Part shown: positions 43,394 through 52,870 of the stretch, one piece after another | How the letters are laid out: every line of letters starts with the position of its first letter | How positions within the stretch are numbered: position 1 is the stretch's first letter | NCBI RefSeq assembly: GCF_023078495.1 | Contig: NZ_CP095742.1 | Span: 2,542,001 to 2,606,000 of the forward strand | Source of the DNA: Luteibacter aegosomatissinici | Lineage (GTDB): Bacteria; Pseudomonadota; Gammaproteobacteria; Xanthomonadales; Rhodanobacteraceae | DNA: 64,000 bases | Direction of reading: 5' to 3' | Notes under the pieces: model-generated | What the model was told of the DNA's origin: nothing | What the model saw: only the letters and a program-made list of their open reading frames with translations | Databases searched by the model: none | Made by a program: the position numbers and the translations under genes

Positions 43394-44781
43394 CACAGGC
43401 ATTCGCCATCCTCGTTGGCGTGGCCAAGCAACGCATCAAGCAGGCTGGCCGTAGGCGTCCACTCACCGATCGCCGGGTGGATCAGCATGGCCTTGCGTGC
43501 CCCTAGCTGCGTGCCCTCCAGCACCGACGCGATGGCCGCACGCTCATAGGCCTTGACCGACCGTACCAGGCCGGCGACGGCATCCGGCAGCGGCGCAAGT
43601 TTTCGCGGCTCGATCCGGTCCAGCGAGATGTCACATAGCGTCTCCACCACATCCGCCTCCGGCAGGTCCGGCACGGCACCGCGGTTTCGTGTATTGACCA
43701 CGATGGGCGCCGGCCTGGCGCCGGTCAGTGCACTCATCACATCGATGGCAATGCGGTGATAGCCCGTCGCCACGCGGAACGGATCAACGTCCAGGCTGAC
43801 ATCCGCATCGAAGGCGGACCCGCCCTCGGCCTCCAGCTTCATGTACGAACCTGAGCGCTGGTTGAGGTAGGCGGCGTAGATATCTACGGCCTCGTCGCCC
43901 TGCCCTGCGGCAAGCCGCGCACTCAACGTGGCGAACAACTCGTCGTTGAGCTTCGCGATTTCCGCACCACGGCTGCCGCCCTGGCGGCGCTGGTTACCCA
44001 GTGCACGCTGCCGCTCGTAGTAGAAGAACAGATACTCGGTGGGAATGAGCCGCAGCGTGCGGATCATGTCGGTATCGAACAAGGGCGCCAGGTAAAGGCT
44101 GCGTAGCAGCTCGTCGCTGTCCAGCAGCGTGTCGATCTTCTCTTCGCCGCGCACGCGTACGCTGCGCACCCAGCCCAGGTGGTTCAGTCCGACGTAGTCG
44201 CATTCCACGTCCGCGTACGGCTCGCCCAGTGCGCGGGCGATGTTGTGGAACAGCTCGGTGGGCGTGTCGCAAATACCAACGATCTTCGCCTTGCTGTGGT
44301 CGTTCACGGCCTGGGTGATCAGGCCCGCCGGGTTGGTGAAATTCACCAGCCATGCGTCGGGCGCGAGGCGTTCGACGAGGCGCGCCTGCTCGATGGCAAT
44401 CGGAATGGTGCGCAAGCCCATCGCCACGCCCGCCGGGCCCGTCGTTTCCTGGCCCGGGTAGCCATGCTCGATCGCGACGCGCTCATCGGCCGCACGGCCG
44501 GTGATACCGCCTATACGAATACTGTTGAGCACGAAGTCGGCACCCTCGATCGTGTCCTCGATCGAGCTGGCGCCGCGCAGCCGCAGTTCACCGCCGAAGC
44601 GGCGCACGATGGCGTTGCCCAGGTCCACCATGACGCGCAGGCGTGAGGGATCCGGATCGTAAAGCACCATCTCGGCCGCGCCGAGCGCCTGTGCCGCCTC
44701 GTTCACACCGAAAACCACCAGGGGCGAACGCACGCCGCCCCCACCCACCAGTGCGATCTTACGATCGGTACGTCTGTTCAC
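43372..44781 (-). CDS. GH4 phospho-glycosidase (6-phospho-beta-glucosidase type)
   Basis: A 469-residue NAD- and metal-dependent GH4 hydrolase. VGGGGVRSP (about 12-20) binds NAD; VLNSIRIGG, ICDTPTE (Cys metal ligand) and GLNHLGW (His metal ligand) are family motifs. GH4 enzymes cleave 6-phosphorylated glycosides by an elimination mechanism. It starts with GTG (GAGGA six bases upstream) and overlaps the PfkB kinase gene. Its substrate would need phosphorylating, which the adjacent kinase can supply. Confidence 0.85.
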   Translation of the reverse strand: MNRRTDRKIALVGGGGVRSPLVVFGVNEAAQALGAAEMVLYDPDPSRLRVMVDLGNAIVRRFGGELRLRGASSIEDTIEGADFVLNSIRIGGITGRAADERVAIEHGYPGQETTGPAGVAMGLRTIPIAIEQARLVERLAPDAWLVNFTNPAGLITQAVNDHSKAKIVGICDTPTELFHNIARALGEPYADVECDYVGLNHLGWVRSVRVRGEEKIDTLLDSDELLRSLYLAPLFDTDMIRTLRLIPTEYLFFYYERQRALGNQRRQGGSRGAEIAKLNDELFATLSARLAAGQGDEAVDIYAAYLNQRSGSYMKLEAEGGSAFDADVSLDVDPFRVATGYHRIAIDVMSALTGARPAPIVVNTRNRGAVPDLPEADVVETLCDISLDRIEPRKLAPLPDAVAGLVRSVKAYERAAIASVLEGTQLGARKAMLIHPAIGEWTPTASLLDALLGHANEDGECLCQGPVHR

Positions 44782-45703
44782 GAAGGGTCCTCAATTGCGG
44801 GGAATGGGGTAGCGCCTCGAGGGCGCCAGGGGCCGTGCTGCACAGCGCGCCGCAGATGCAGGCGCGCTCGAGCGCACGGCCAAGGGGTTCGTCATCGAGC
44901 CAGCCGTCGATGAGGCCGGCATTGAACGCATCGCCAGCGCCCGTGGTATCGACGGCATCGACCGTCGGCGGCGCGACGCTGCTTAGCACGCCGCCGGCCA
45001 CGGCCAGTGCGCCTTGCGCGCCGCGCTTCAACACGGCGCGCGCAAGGCCGTTATCCAGCACCCACGCGACATACGCTTCCACCGACGCATCGCCGCAGGC
45101 GAGCGCTGCCTCGGCGGCATTCGGGAGAAACAGGTCCACGTCGCGGCAGGTGGCGATGTTGGCAGGGTCACGTAACCACTCGGGGCTATGGCCGACGTCG
45201 ATGGACGTGGTGCAGCCCGCGGCGCGTAGCACCGGGAGCACGCTCGCGGCGAGCTCCCTCGAAAGTGGCATGGCGAAATGCACGTGGCGAGCCGCCGCGA
45301 GGTCCGAGACCACGGCGGGTACGGTCAACAGTTCCGCCAGCCCACGGTTCGCGCCCGGGTAGGTGAAGAACGTGCGGTCGTCGCGCATCGATACGCTGAC
45401 GGTGATGCCGGTGCCATCGTGCTCAAGGCGGATGCCTCCGATGCCGACGCCAAACTCGCTGAGGCGGTGCTCGAACCAGTCGAAATCCGCATCACCGATC
45501 AGCCCGACGAGGCGGACGCGCCGCCCCAGGCGGGAGAGCCCGCAAGCGGTGTTGACGCTACCGCCGCCAAGCTCGCGTACGTAGCCCTGGGCGATCACCT
45601 CCTCGCCGGGCCTGGGCCAATGGGGGAACCCGGTGAACACGTGGTCGGCGAAGATCTCGCCCACCACGGCAACATCCCAGGGCTTTACGTGGGGAATGGC
45701 CAC
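44759..45703 (-). CDS. PfkB-family carbohydrate kinase
   Basis: A 314-residue ribokinase-like sugar kinase. The N-terminal motif GGGSVNTACGLSRLG and the catalytic DTTGAGDAFNAGL (general base Asp) are clear. It starts at GTG 45703 with GGAGG eight bases upstream; ATG 45727 is an alternative. It overlaps the permease gene by 19 bases. Beside a GH4 enzyme it probably phosphorylates an imported glycoside or sugar; which hydroxyl is unknown. Confidence 0.85.
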   Translation of the reverse strand: MAIPHVKPWDVAVVGEIFADHVFTGFPHWPRPGEEVIAQGYVRELGGGSVNTACGLSRLGRRVRLVGLIGDADFDWFEHRLSEFGVGIGGIRLEHDGTGITVSVSMRDDRTFFTYPGANRGLAELLTVPAVVSDLAAARHVHFAMPLSRELAASVLPVLRAAGCTTSIDVGHSPEWLRDPANIATCRDVDLFLPNAAEAALACGDASVEAYVAWVLDNGLARAVLKRGAQGALAVAGGVLSSVAPPTVDAVDTTGAGDAFNAGLIDGWLDDEPLGRALERACICGALCSTAPGALEALPHSPQLRTLREQTYRS

Positions 45704-47052
45704 GTGCGTGTCCTCCGTGCTTGCCATAGGAAAAGGACACTACCCACCGCGATGGCGACGACGGCGGTGAGCATGGTGGAAACGCCGCTGGTCGCGACGA
45801 GGTAAAGCCAGCCGGCCACGCTGATGGCAATGGGCAGCGGATAGAGCGGCATGCGGAAAACATCCGCGTTGCGATCGCGCCGGCGCAGCGCCACCACGGC
45901 GAAGCACTGCGCGATGTACTGGAACAGGATCTGCACCACCATCAGCATGCTGATCAGCTTTTCCAGCGAAAGAAAGCAGGCGAGCGCGGAGGTGATGCCA
46001 ACAAACAGCAGCGATACCGTGGGAAAGCCATCGCGCGGGTGCAGGCGGGCAAATGGCTTGAAGAACTGGCCTTCCGAAGCAGCCGCATACGGGACGCGCG
46101 AGTAGCCCAGCAACACCACCAACGCGGAACCCCAACTGGCGACAAGGATGAGCACGACAGCGACCGTACCGCCCCACGCGCCGTGCACGGCCTGCATCAT
46201 GTCGGCCACGACCGCCGTGGAATGCGCCGCCTGCTCCCAGGGCAATACGCCGAGGATGCTGACATTGAGGCCAAGGTAGAGCACAGCGACCACGGGAATC
46301 GAAATGAGCACGGCCATGGGGATGGTACGCCGCGGCCTCTTCACTTCACCGCCCAGCATGCACACGTTGTTGTAGCCGCCGTAGTCATACACCGCGATAA
46401 GGGACACGGCGCCAAGGCCCAGCCAGAAACCCTTGCCGGATGGCACCGGCGCGTCCATGAAATGCTTTGCCGTGGCCGCGTCGAAGTGCGTGATGCCGGT
46501 GAAGACGATCCACACGGCAGCGGCAACGACGGCAGTAGTGACCACCAGCGACAGTTTCTGGATGTCCCCGACCTTGCGATAGAGGATCGCGGTGTTCAGC
46601 AGGCACAGCGTGGCCGCTACGAGCACGCGGCCACCCTCCCCCAGCGATGGCATGAGGTAGCCTGCGTACTGCGCGAAGCCCACCGCCGCCGAGCCGATCG
46701 AGAGTGGCGCGGTCAGCAGGGTCTGCCACAGGTACAGGAAGCCGAACAACCGCCCTGCCCGTTTACGGCCGTAGGCCTCGCGCAGGTAATGGTACGGGCC
46801 ACCGGATTCCGGAATGGTCGAGCCGAGCTCCGCCCACACCAGGCCATCGCACAGGCAAAGCAGCGCACCCGCGATCCAGCCCAGCAGCACCGCCGGCCCC
46901 GCCAGCGCGCTGAGTGCCAGCGGAATGGTGACGAACGGCCCGATGCCGATCATGTTCAGCACATTCGCCGACAGGCCACCCCAAAAGCCGATCGCGCGCG
47001 GCGGTGCGGTATTCGTAATCACCCTGGTATCGCCTTCACGCCAGCCCGTCAT
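45685..47052 (-). CDS. APC-family permease of carbohydrate locus
   Basis: A 455-residue inner-membrane APC transporter with about 12 helices (GLSANVLNMIGIGPFVTIPLAL at the start; SGGPYHYLREAYG). Sugar loci usually encode MFS permeases, so an amino-acid-type permease here is unusual and suggests an amino-sugar or amino-acid glycoside as substrate. ATG 47052 has GGAG seven bases upstream and overlaps the GH35 gene by 17 bases. Confidence 0.85.
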   Translation of the reverse strand: MTGWREGDTRVITNTAPPRAIGFWGGLSANVLNMIGIGPFVTIPLALSALAGPAVLLGWIAGALLCLCDGLVWAELGSTIPESGGPYHYLREAYGRKRAGRLFGFLYLWQTLLTAPLSIGSAAVGFAQYAGYLMPSLGEGGRVLVAATLCLLNTAILYRKVGDIQKLSLVVTTAVVAAAVWIVFTGITHFDAATAKHFMDAPVPSGKGFWLGLGAVSLIAVYDYGGYNNVCMLGGEVKRPRRTIPMAVLISIPVVAVLYLGLNVSILGVLPWEQAAHSTAVVADMMQAVHGAWGGTVAVVLILVASWGSALVVLLGYSRVPYAAASEGQFFKPFARLHPRDGFPTVSLLFVGITSALACFLSLEKLISMLMVVQILFQYIAQCFAVVALRRRDRNADVFRMPLYPLPIAISVAGWLYLVATSGVSTMLTAVVAIAVGSVLFLWQARRTRTWPFPT

Positions 47053-48886
47053 GCATCCGCTCCGCGCAGGTAATGGGCGCACCTTCGGTGCGGTGCAGAT
47101 CGAGTACGCGCACGGTGTTCGCACCGTGTTTCAACCAGGCGCCCGGGCAGTACAGCCGCTGCTGCGGGCCGATATGCCAGTACCGCCCCAGCAGGTGGCC
47201 GTTAACCCACAGGTAACCCTTGTTCCAGGCGGACATATCCAGATAGACGTCACCGGCCGTGTCGAGCGACAGCGCACCTTCGAACAGTACGCCGCCCCGG
47301 GTGGGTGCGTCACGCAACGCCGGCGCCTGATCCAGCCACGCGCCATCCAGCGCGAGTGGCCATGCCTGCACATCGCGTACCGCGGCACCGTCAAACGCGA
47401 CCGGACCCACCAGGCCCTTGTGGTCGCCCAGGCGCGGGCCGAAGTTGATGTGACCGAACGTATCCACGAGCACGTCGATGACGGCATTGCCCGGGATAGG
47501 TACGTCCGGCGAGGACGACACCGACGGATGCGTCACGCGCGATACATGCCCCACTTCACGACCATCGGCATAGATGACGGCATAGTCACGGACGCCTTCC
47601 AGGCGCAGTGTGCCGCCATGGTCCACGCGCTTGCGATACACGACAAGGCCCTGGTCCTGGCCGAACAGCACTTCGTTCGGCCCCGGTCGCGGTAGCTGTA
47701 TCGCCTGTCCCAACGCATCCCAGAGCGACGCCTTCGCCACCGGGGTAAAGGCGGCGAAGTGGCCAGTCGGTATATCCGGAGGGAGCTTGGGCGCCGTGAC
47801 GCCCGCCTCGCGGGTTATCACCTCGCGGAGTGCCGCGTAGGCAGGCCCGGCGCGGCCGCGCTCGTCGATGGGCGCCGCGTAGTCGTAATTCGTAATCACC
47901 GGCTGGAACTGCGATCCGTCATCCTCGGCATTGCTGCCGGCGGTGAGGCCGAAGTTCGTGCCACCGTGCGCCACGTAGAGGTTGAACGAGTATCCGGCGC
48001 GGATGATCGATCGCAGTGTGTCGACGTAATCCTTGCCAGCGAATTCACTCTCACCCCAGTGGGTCAGCCAGCCGGGGTAACCCTCGCCGACCCACACGGG
48101 CGCATCGCCCGCATAAACCGGGCCTTTCTTAAGCGTCTCGACGTCCGCGCCATCGAGCCCAAGCGCGGCACCCGGCAGGTACGCCTTGCGCCGCTCGAGA
48201 TCTTTCCAGCCATCGGAAACCGAAAACGGCCCATCGATACCGTGCACCCGCCACATGTCGGCAAGGGCGCGCAGGTAGTCCACATCATCGGCGAACATCG
48301 AATACTCATTCTCCACCTGGATCATGAGGATCGGGCCGCCACTGGCCGCCATGAGCGGCTTTACGAAGCCGGCAAGCTGGCCGATGTAGCGAAGGGTCGC
48401 CGCCATGAACGCGGGATCGTCCTTCGTGCGCAGTTTGATATCCGGGTCCCGCAACAGATAGGCAGGAAGCCCGCCGTTGGTCCACTCACCGCAAACATAA
48501 GGACCCGGCCGCAGGTACACCCACAGGCCTTCGGCCTGGCAGAGCCGGATGAACGCCGCCATGTCGCGGTTCTCGCCCTGCCAGTCGAAGACCCCGGGCT
48601 GACGCTCGTGGTGGTTCCACATGATGTAGATCGCGATGGTATTGAGGCCCATCGCCTTCGCCATGCGGATACGGTGCTGCCAGTACTCACGGGGAATGCG
48701 TGCCGGGTGCATCTCGCCGCTGCGGATCCGGAACGGGCGCCCGTCAAGCTCGAACCGCCGGTCACCAAAACCGAACCGGTGCGGACGCCCATCGGGTAGC
48801 GCATCCGAAGCCGGCCCCGCCCACGCGCCCCCGGACATGGCCAGGGGCGCGAGGAGCGAGATGGCGATGAATTCCCGGCGGCGCAT
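47036..48886 (-). CDS. GH35 beta-galactosidase-like glycosidase
   Basis: A 616-residue exported glycosidase. The signal MRRREFIAISLLAPLAM has an RRxF sequence and may be Tat-type. The GH35 domain starts with IRSGEMHPARIPREYWQHRI; the acid/base is in IQVENEYSMF and the nucleophile in GEGYPGW. The C-terminal part resembles a beta-sandwich jelly-roll (DMSAWNKGYLWVNGHLLGRYW). The substrate is a beta-galactoside or related terminal sugar. It lies two bases after the receptor gene. Confidence 0.88.
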   Translation of the reverse strand: MRRREFIAISLLAPLAMSGGAWAGPASDALPDGRPHRFGFGDRRFELDGRPFRIRSGEMHPARIPREYWQHRIRMAKAMGLNTIAIYIMWNHHERQPGVFDWQGENRDMAAFIRLCQAEGLWVYLRPGPYVCGEWTNGGLPAYLLRDPDIKLRTKDDPAFMAATLRYIGQLAGFVKPLMAASGGPILMIQVENEYSMFADDVDYLRALADMWRVHGIDGPFSVSDGWKDLERRKAYLPGAALGLDGADVETLKKGPVYAGDAPVWVGEGYPGWLTHWGESEFAGKDYVDTLRSIIRAGYSFNLYVAHGGTNFGLTAGSNAEDDGSQFQPVITNYDYAAPIDERGRAGPAYAALREVITREAGVTAPKLPPDIPTGHFAAFTPVAKASLWDALGQAIQLPRPGPNEVLFGQDQGLVVYRKRVDHGGTLRLEGVRDYAVIYADGREVGHVSRVTHPSVSSSPDVPIPGNAVIDVLVDTFGHINFGPRLGDHKGLVGPVAFDGAAVRDVQAWPLALDGAWLDQAPALRDAPTRGGVLFEGALSLDTAGDVYLDMSAWNKGYLWVNGHLLGRYWHIGPQQRLYCPGAWLKHGANTVRVLDLHRTEGAPITCAERMHDGLA

Positions 48887-48888
48887 GC

Positions 48889-51699
48889 TCAGAACGAGTA
48901 CTTCACGGTGACCAGCGCGGTGCGGCCTGCATCGACGATATCCGAATTCACCAGGCTGTACTGTCCAATGTGCGACCAGTACTGGTACTGCTTGGTGAGG
49001 TTGCTGATCTGCAGGTCGAACTGCAGGCCGTTATCCATCTGGTACCCGGCATGGAGGTCGACGCGGCGGATCGGCCGCAGCCACAGGTCATCCCACGGCG
49101 CGCCCTGGTTCAGGAAGTCATACGTGGAAATATACGAGCCGGTGTAGTGGTAGCTCAGGTTGATCGAGAAACCGTACTTCTCGTAGAAAAGCTCTGCATT
49201 GGCCATCGTGCGCGGGGCCTGCTGCAGGCGCTCGTTCTCGAAACCGTCGCGGCCCAGGTCGACGCGCGAGTTCTGCTTGGTGGCGTTGACACTGAAGCCC
49301 AGGCCGTTCCACGCACCAGGAAGGTCCTCGAACTTCTGGCGCACGGTCGCCTCGATACCGTAAACCCGGCCATCGCCGCCGTTCATGGGCGTCTTCGTCA
49401 ACACGGTCCCCACGCCCGAGGTATTCGGGTTGGCCTGGCCGCCGCCGCTGTCGTAGATGTAATCCTTCAGTTTCTTGTAATAACTGGTCAGCGAGAAGAA
49501 GCCACCGTGGTCGGTGGTCCATTCCGCGCCCAGGTCCACGTTGGTCGCCTTGATCGGATCGAGGTCCGGGTTGCCGCGGGTGATCGTGGTCACGCCGTTG
49601 GAAACGCTGATCTGCTCGCCGCCACCCAGCTGGACGAAGGCCGGGCGGGTATAGCTCTGCCAGATCGATCCGCGGAACACGACGTTGCCACCGGGACGAT
49701 AGTTGACGAAGAGGCTACCCAGCGGCTCGTTGTAGATCGTGCGGTTGTTCGAGAAGTAACCCGGCTGCTCGTTGCCGTCGGCGTCCTGGGGCGTCGTCCA
49801 GAACGTATTGTGTATCGACGTATGCTCGAAGCGAATGCCCGGGATGATCTCCAGCGGGCCTTCCTGGATGGTAGCCATGGCGTATGCCGCGGATACCGCC
49901 TCGGTGCCGCGCATGGTGTCGCAGTTGAAGTTGTTGTAATCGAGCTGGCTACAGGTATCCAGGTCGGAGGGCTGGACGTGCGCAGCGATCAGCGCCGCCA
50001 CCGCGGCGCGGCTCACGTCCGGCGTCACCCACGGGTACTTGCCCGGGAAGATCTGGCTGTAGTCGCCCTTGAAGATGCCAAGATCACCCAGCGTGGTCGT
50101 GCCATCGTTGATGCCGCCGGTGGACCAGTCGCGGTTCGTGAACTCGCGCGAGCTGTCGCTGTACTTCACGCCAAACTTCACGTTCTGTACCGGGCCGTCT
50201 TCGAAGTCATAGCGAAGATCAAGCTTGGCACCGCCACGCTTCTGGCCGGAGCGGATCTTCGTGACCTCGCCGTAGTCGTTGGCGTACATGTTCTGGATGT
50301 TGTTAACCGAGTTCAGCAGTGCCGGGGTCAGTACCGGGTACGGGAAGTGGTTGCCGCCGTAGCTGAGCAGCGAGCTCTGGTTGTACGCGAAATTATCCTG
50401 CGAGTACTTGTCCTCACGCCCGTCGATTTCCACATGCTCGGGTCGATCGTTGCGGCCAATGCTCCAGAACACGTTGGGCGAGATCGTCCAGCCGCCCGCG
50501 GTCTTGTCCGCGCCCAACTGGATCGTGGCCAGGTCGGCGCGCTCCGGGTTGGTTTCGAACCAGAAACGATTGGCGATACGCCCGATGTTGGGTGTGTAGA
50601 CGCCCGGGGTGGCCGTCGGGACGTAGGTCACATCCTGCGGCAGCAACTGGTTGTACGTTGTGTTCTGTTCAGTCAGCGCGTAGGCGTACGAGGCCTTTGC
50701 ATACGCGTGCAGGGTCGGATCCACGTTCCAGTCGAACGACATGTTGCCGCCATAGCGGCGCTCGAAGCCGGAGGCGATGCCGACGTTCGTGCCGATACTG
50801 GTCAGGTTGTGCTGCGGATCGTAGCCCGGCGCATTCTCACCCTCGGCAGTCGCATGCAGGAATGCCCAGGAGCCGTCATTCGACGCGCTTTCCGCCGCGC
50901 CGATCTCGCTGTTGGCGATGTTGCGGTAATCGTAGTAGCCGCTGATATAGAAGCCGAACTGCTTCTCTTCACCAAACTTCTTCTGCAGTTCGCCGGCCAG
51001 GCCGCTGCCGAGGCCGCTGCCGCCGTAGTCCCGCGCGCGGCTCTCGACGCGCCCACTGGCCGTCACGCTCCCGCTGAAATCCTTCTTGAAGTCGAACGCG
51101 CTGGGCGTACGGAAGTCGATGGTGCCACCGATGGCGTCACCGTCCATGTCGGCCGTGGACGTCTTGTTGAGCACGATCGTCTGGAGGCCGGAGGGCGGCA
51201 ACAGGCTTAGCTGCACGCTGCGGCTATAGGGCATGCCCTGGGCGACATTGCTGCCGTTCACCAGGTTTACGTTGTATTCCGACGGCAGGCCACGGACCGA
51301 GGCGAACATGCCTTCGCCGCGCGCCGCGCCATCGATACCGCCGAAGTAGCCCGTGCCGGTCGTGGTGACGTTCACGCCCGACATGAGGCCCAGTGCCTCG
51401 GCGACGTTATGCACGGCCGTGTTCTGCAGATCCTTGGCCGAGAGCACGTCCACGGTGTTCACCGAGTCCATGCGGATGCTGGTCGCCTCGTAACGGTTCG
51501 CGACGACGCTTAGCGCCTTCATCTGCACCGCCTTGTCTTTCTCCGCCTTGTCCTTGTCGGTTTTGCTCGCGCCAGCCGTTGCAGGCGCATCGCCCGCCGG
51601 CGACGCCTGTTGCGCCATGACTGGCGCGACGAGCAAGCCGAAGGCCGTACACACGGCCAGGACAAGCGCCTTCTTCGTCAATACATGTTCGTTACGCAC
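48889..51699 (-). CDS. TonB-dependent receptor (Xanthomonas/Caulobacter type)
   Basis: An outer-membrane receptor of about 936 residues: signal peptide to PVMAQ, a linker with Asp/Lys repeats (KTDKDKAEKDKA), a plug domain (SVNTVDVLSAKDLQNTAVHNV; RGLPSEYNVNLVNG) and a beta-barrel ending in Phe (VTVKYSF). This group imports oligosaccharides and other large nutrients. The start is probably GTG 51699 (GGTGGGG upstream) with GTG 51711 as an alternative. A hairpin lies in the leader. It is the first gene of the carbohydrate unit. Confidence 0.9.
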   Translation of the reverse strand: MRNEHVLTKKALVLAVCTAFGLLVAPVMAQQASPAGDAPATAGASKTDKDKAEKDKAVQMKALSVVANRYEATSIRMDSVNTVDVLSAKDLQNTAVHNVAEALGLMSGVNVTTTGTGYFGGIDGAARGEGMFASVRGLPSEYNVNLVNGSNVAQGMPYSRSVQLSLLPPSGLQTIVLNKTSTADMDGDAIGGTIDFRTPSAFDFKKDFSGSVTASGRVESRARDYGGSGLGSGLAGELQKKFGEEKQFGFYISGYYDYRNIANSEIGAAESASNDGSWAFLHATAEGENAPGYDPQHNLTSIGTNVGIASGFERRYGGNMSFDWNVDPTLHAYAKASYAYALTEQNTTYNQLLPQDVTYVPTATPGVYTPNIGRIANRFWFETNPERADLATIQLGADKTAGGWTISPNVFWSIGRNDRPEHVEIDGREDKYSQDNFAYNQSSLLSYGGNHFPYPVLTPALLNSVNNIQNMYANDYGEVTKIRSGQKRGGAKLDLRYDFEDGPVQNVKFGVKYSDSSREFTNRDWSTGGINDGTTTLGDLGIFKGDYSQIFPGKYPWVTPDVSRAAVAALIAAHVQPSDLDTCSQLDYNNFNCDTMRGTEAVSAAYAMATIQEGPLEIIPGIRFEHTSIHNTFWTTPQDADGNEQPGYFSNNRTIYNEPLGSLFVNYRPGGNVVFRGSIWQSYTRPAFVQLGGGEQISVSNGVTTITRGNPDLDPIKATNVDLGAEWTTDHGGFFSLTSYYKKLKDYIYDSGGGQANPNTSGVGTVLTKTPMNGGDGRVYGIEATVRQKFEDLPGAWNGLGFSVNATKQNSRVDLGRDGFENERLQQAPRTMANAELFYEKYGFSINLSYHYTGSYISTYDFLNQGAPWDDLWLRPIRRVDLHAGYQMDNGLQFDLQISNLTKQYQYWSHIGQYSLVNSDIVDAGRTALVTVKYSF

Positions 51700-51731
51700 A
51701 ATGCACCCCACCCCGAAAGTGTCGCTGAAGA

Positions 51732-51757
51732 CAACACGTGGCCCTCCGCCCGTGTTG
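51732..51757 (-). promoter_or_regulatory. hairpin in TonB-receptor leader
   Basis: CAACACG and CGTGTTG form a 7-bp stem with a 12-base loop containing GGCGGAGGGCC on the minus strand. It lies 21-58 bases upstream of the possible receptor starts and could affect translation or mRNA stability. Confidence 0.35.
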
Positions 51758-51894
51758 CGGATTGAGCTGACCAGCGACCTTCGACGTGCGCGTACGCCCT
51801 GCAGGCAGCCACAGGCCGCAATCAGGCGTGCATCACGTCATGCCCGCGCGCAAGCGCGAACCCATCAGGAAGGGAGGCCGATCAGGAAGACAGA

Positions 51895-52065
51895 TCAGCG
51901 GGTGTGGCGCGGCGGCGAATAGCCGGCAAGCGACTTGCCCCGCGAACGCAGGGCGCTGAGCTTGGCGCGGGAGAGGATCGGCTGGCCATCGGCCTGCACG
52001 AACGGGAACAGCGGCTCCGCCATGGCGCAACCCGGATGTGCTGGATTGTGACTGCGGTGGCGCAT
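51895..52065 (-). CDS. small protein candidate behind a strong promoter
   Basis: A 56-residue basic protein (MRHRSHNPAHPGCAMAEPLF at the start; LSRAKLSALRSRGKSLAG helix). GAGGGG sits six bases before ATG 52065 and a near-consensus sigma-70 promoter precedes it. An in-frame ATG at 52023 is also possible. The gap of nearly 500 bases between the receptor and the next gene otherwise has no gene. No family recognised; it may be a short regulator or a leader peptide. Confidence 0.45.
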   Translation of the reverse strand: MRHRSHNPAHPGCAMAEPLFPFVQADGQPILSRAKLSALRSRGKSLAGYSPPRHTR

Positions 52066-52117
52066 GAAGACCCCTCAAGGAAAACGCCGCGGCAATGGCA
52101 ACGCGACGCCTTGGTAA

Positions 52118-52146
52118 GATATAGCGCACCATAAAATCTGCGTCAA
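52118..52146 (-). promoter_or_regulatory. sigma-70 promoter
   Basis: On the minus strand TTGACG (52141-52146) and TATATC (52118-52123) are separated by exactly 17 bases. This is the best match to the sigma-70 consensus found in the window. It drives towards the small gene at 51895-52065 and possibly the carbohydrate unit. Confidence 0.7.
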
Positions 52147-52195
52147 TACGCGGGTTTAGATCGATTTTTCTGCTGCGCAGCAGCAATCGACGTGA

Positions 52196-52870
52196 TCAGA
52201 AAGCAGCGTTCCAACCAACGTTGATCCAATGCTCCGCGTGCAGGCTCCGCTCACTGCCCACGACAAGATCCAGGCTCGAGTCGCCGAAGTTCAGGCGGAT
52301 ACCACCCTGGTCGGTAATCACCCGATGTGTCCACATGCGCTCGACCAGCAACGTCCAGCGTGCCGTCACGGCAAAGTCCAGGCCCACACCGTAAAGCGCA
52401 TATGCCGATTCACCATGCACGCGATCGACGCCTGCATTGAGCGCCACCATCCATCGGCGCGCGTCATCGATGCCGAAGGTCGTGGCCACGTAAGCCTGCG
52501 TATCATCGCGGCGCCCGTGCAACCAGGTGGCTGCCGTCGCGACAGCGATGCCGATGCCTTTGTCGTCACCGTTGCGCAATTGCCATTTGATGGACGGATT
52601 GATACCTGGCCCGGCCGTGCCGTGACCGGTGTTCAGCGTGACGCCGAACTCCACGGGCCCGGCGCCGCATGCCGGCACGGCATACAGGCCATTACTGCCA
52701 TGCGACCACTCGCGCAACCACGACTCGAGCTGACACTTTCCCGCGCCGACGACGGACGCGTCATCGACGTTGTAGCTCCCACCTTCGGCATGAGCCTGGC
52801 TGCTGGTACCGAAGGGCAGCGTTGCGCCACCGATGACACACAACAAAAAAACGCCGTGGCGAACTCGCAT
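52196..52870 (-). CDS. exported envelope protein, unknown function
   Basis: A 224-residue protein with signal peptide MRVRHGVFLLCVIGGATLPF ending near SSQAHA. The mature part is rich in aromatic/Gly strands (WTLLVERMWTHRVITDQGG, ending WINVGWNAAF), suggestive of a small outer-membrane barrel. It shares general layout with the exported protein at 3754-4725. Start 52870 gives the signal peptide. Function unknown. Confidence 0.6.
   Translation of the reverse strand: MRVRHGVFLLCVIGGATLPFGTSSQAHAEGGSYNVDDASVVGAGKCQLESWLREWSHGSNGLYAVPACGAGPVEFGVTLNTGHGTAGPGINPSIKWQLRNGDDKGIGIAVATAATWLHGRRDDTQAYVATTFGIDDARRWMVALNAGVDRVHGESAYALYGVGLDFAVTARWTLLVERMWTHRVITDQGGIRLNFGDSSLDLVVGSERSLHAEHWINVGWNAAF

Noticed and set aside
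48970-51210. Very long open frame antisense to the TonB receptor.
   Set aside because: It is a codon-bias shadow in high-GC DNA; the receptor has clear domains and the opposing frame has none. The same applies to long antisense frames at 86-949, 4857-6062 and 6529-7620.
51842-51862. GCGCGCAAGCGCGAACCC resembles part of a REP unit.
   Set aside because: It lacks the CTCCTACA end and any inverse partner, so it may be a relic or chance GC repeat.
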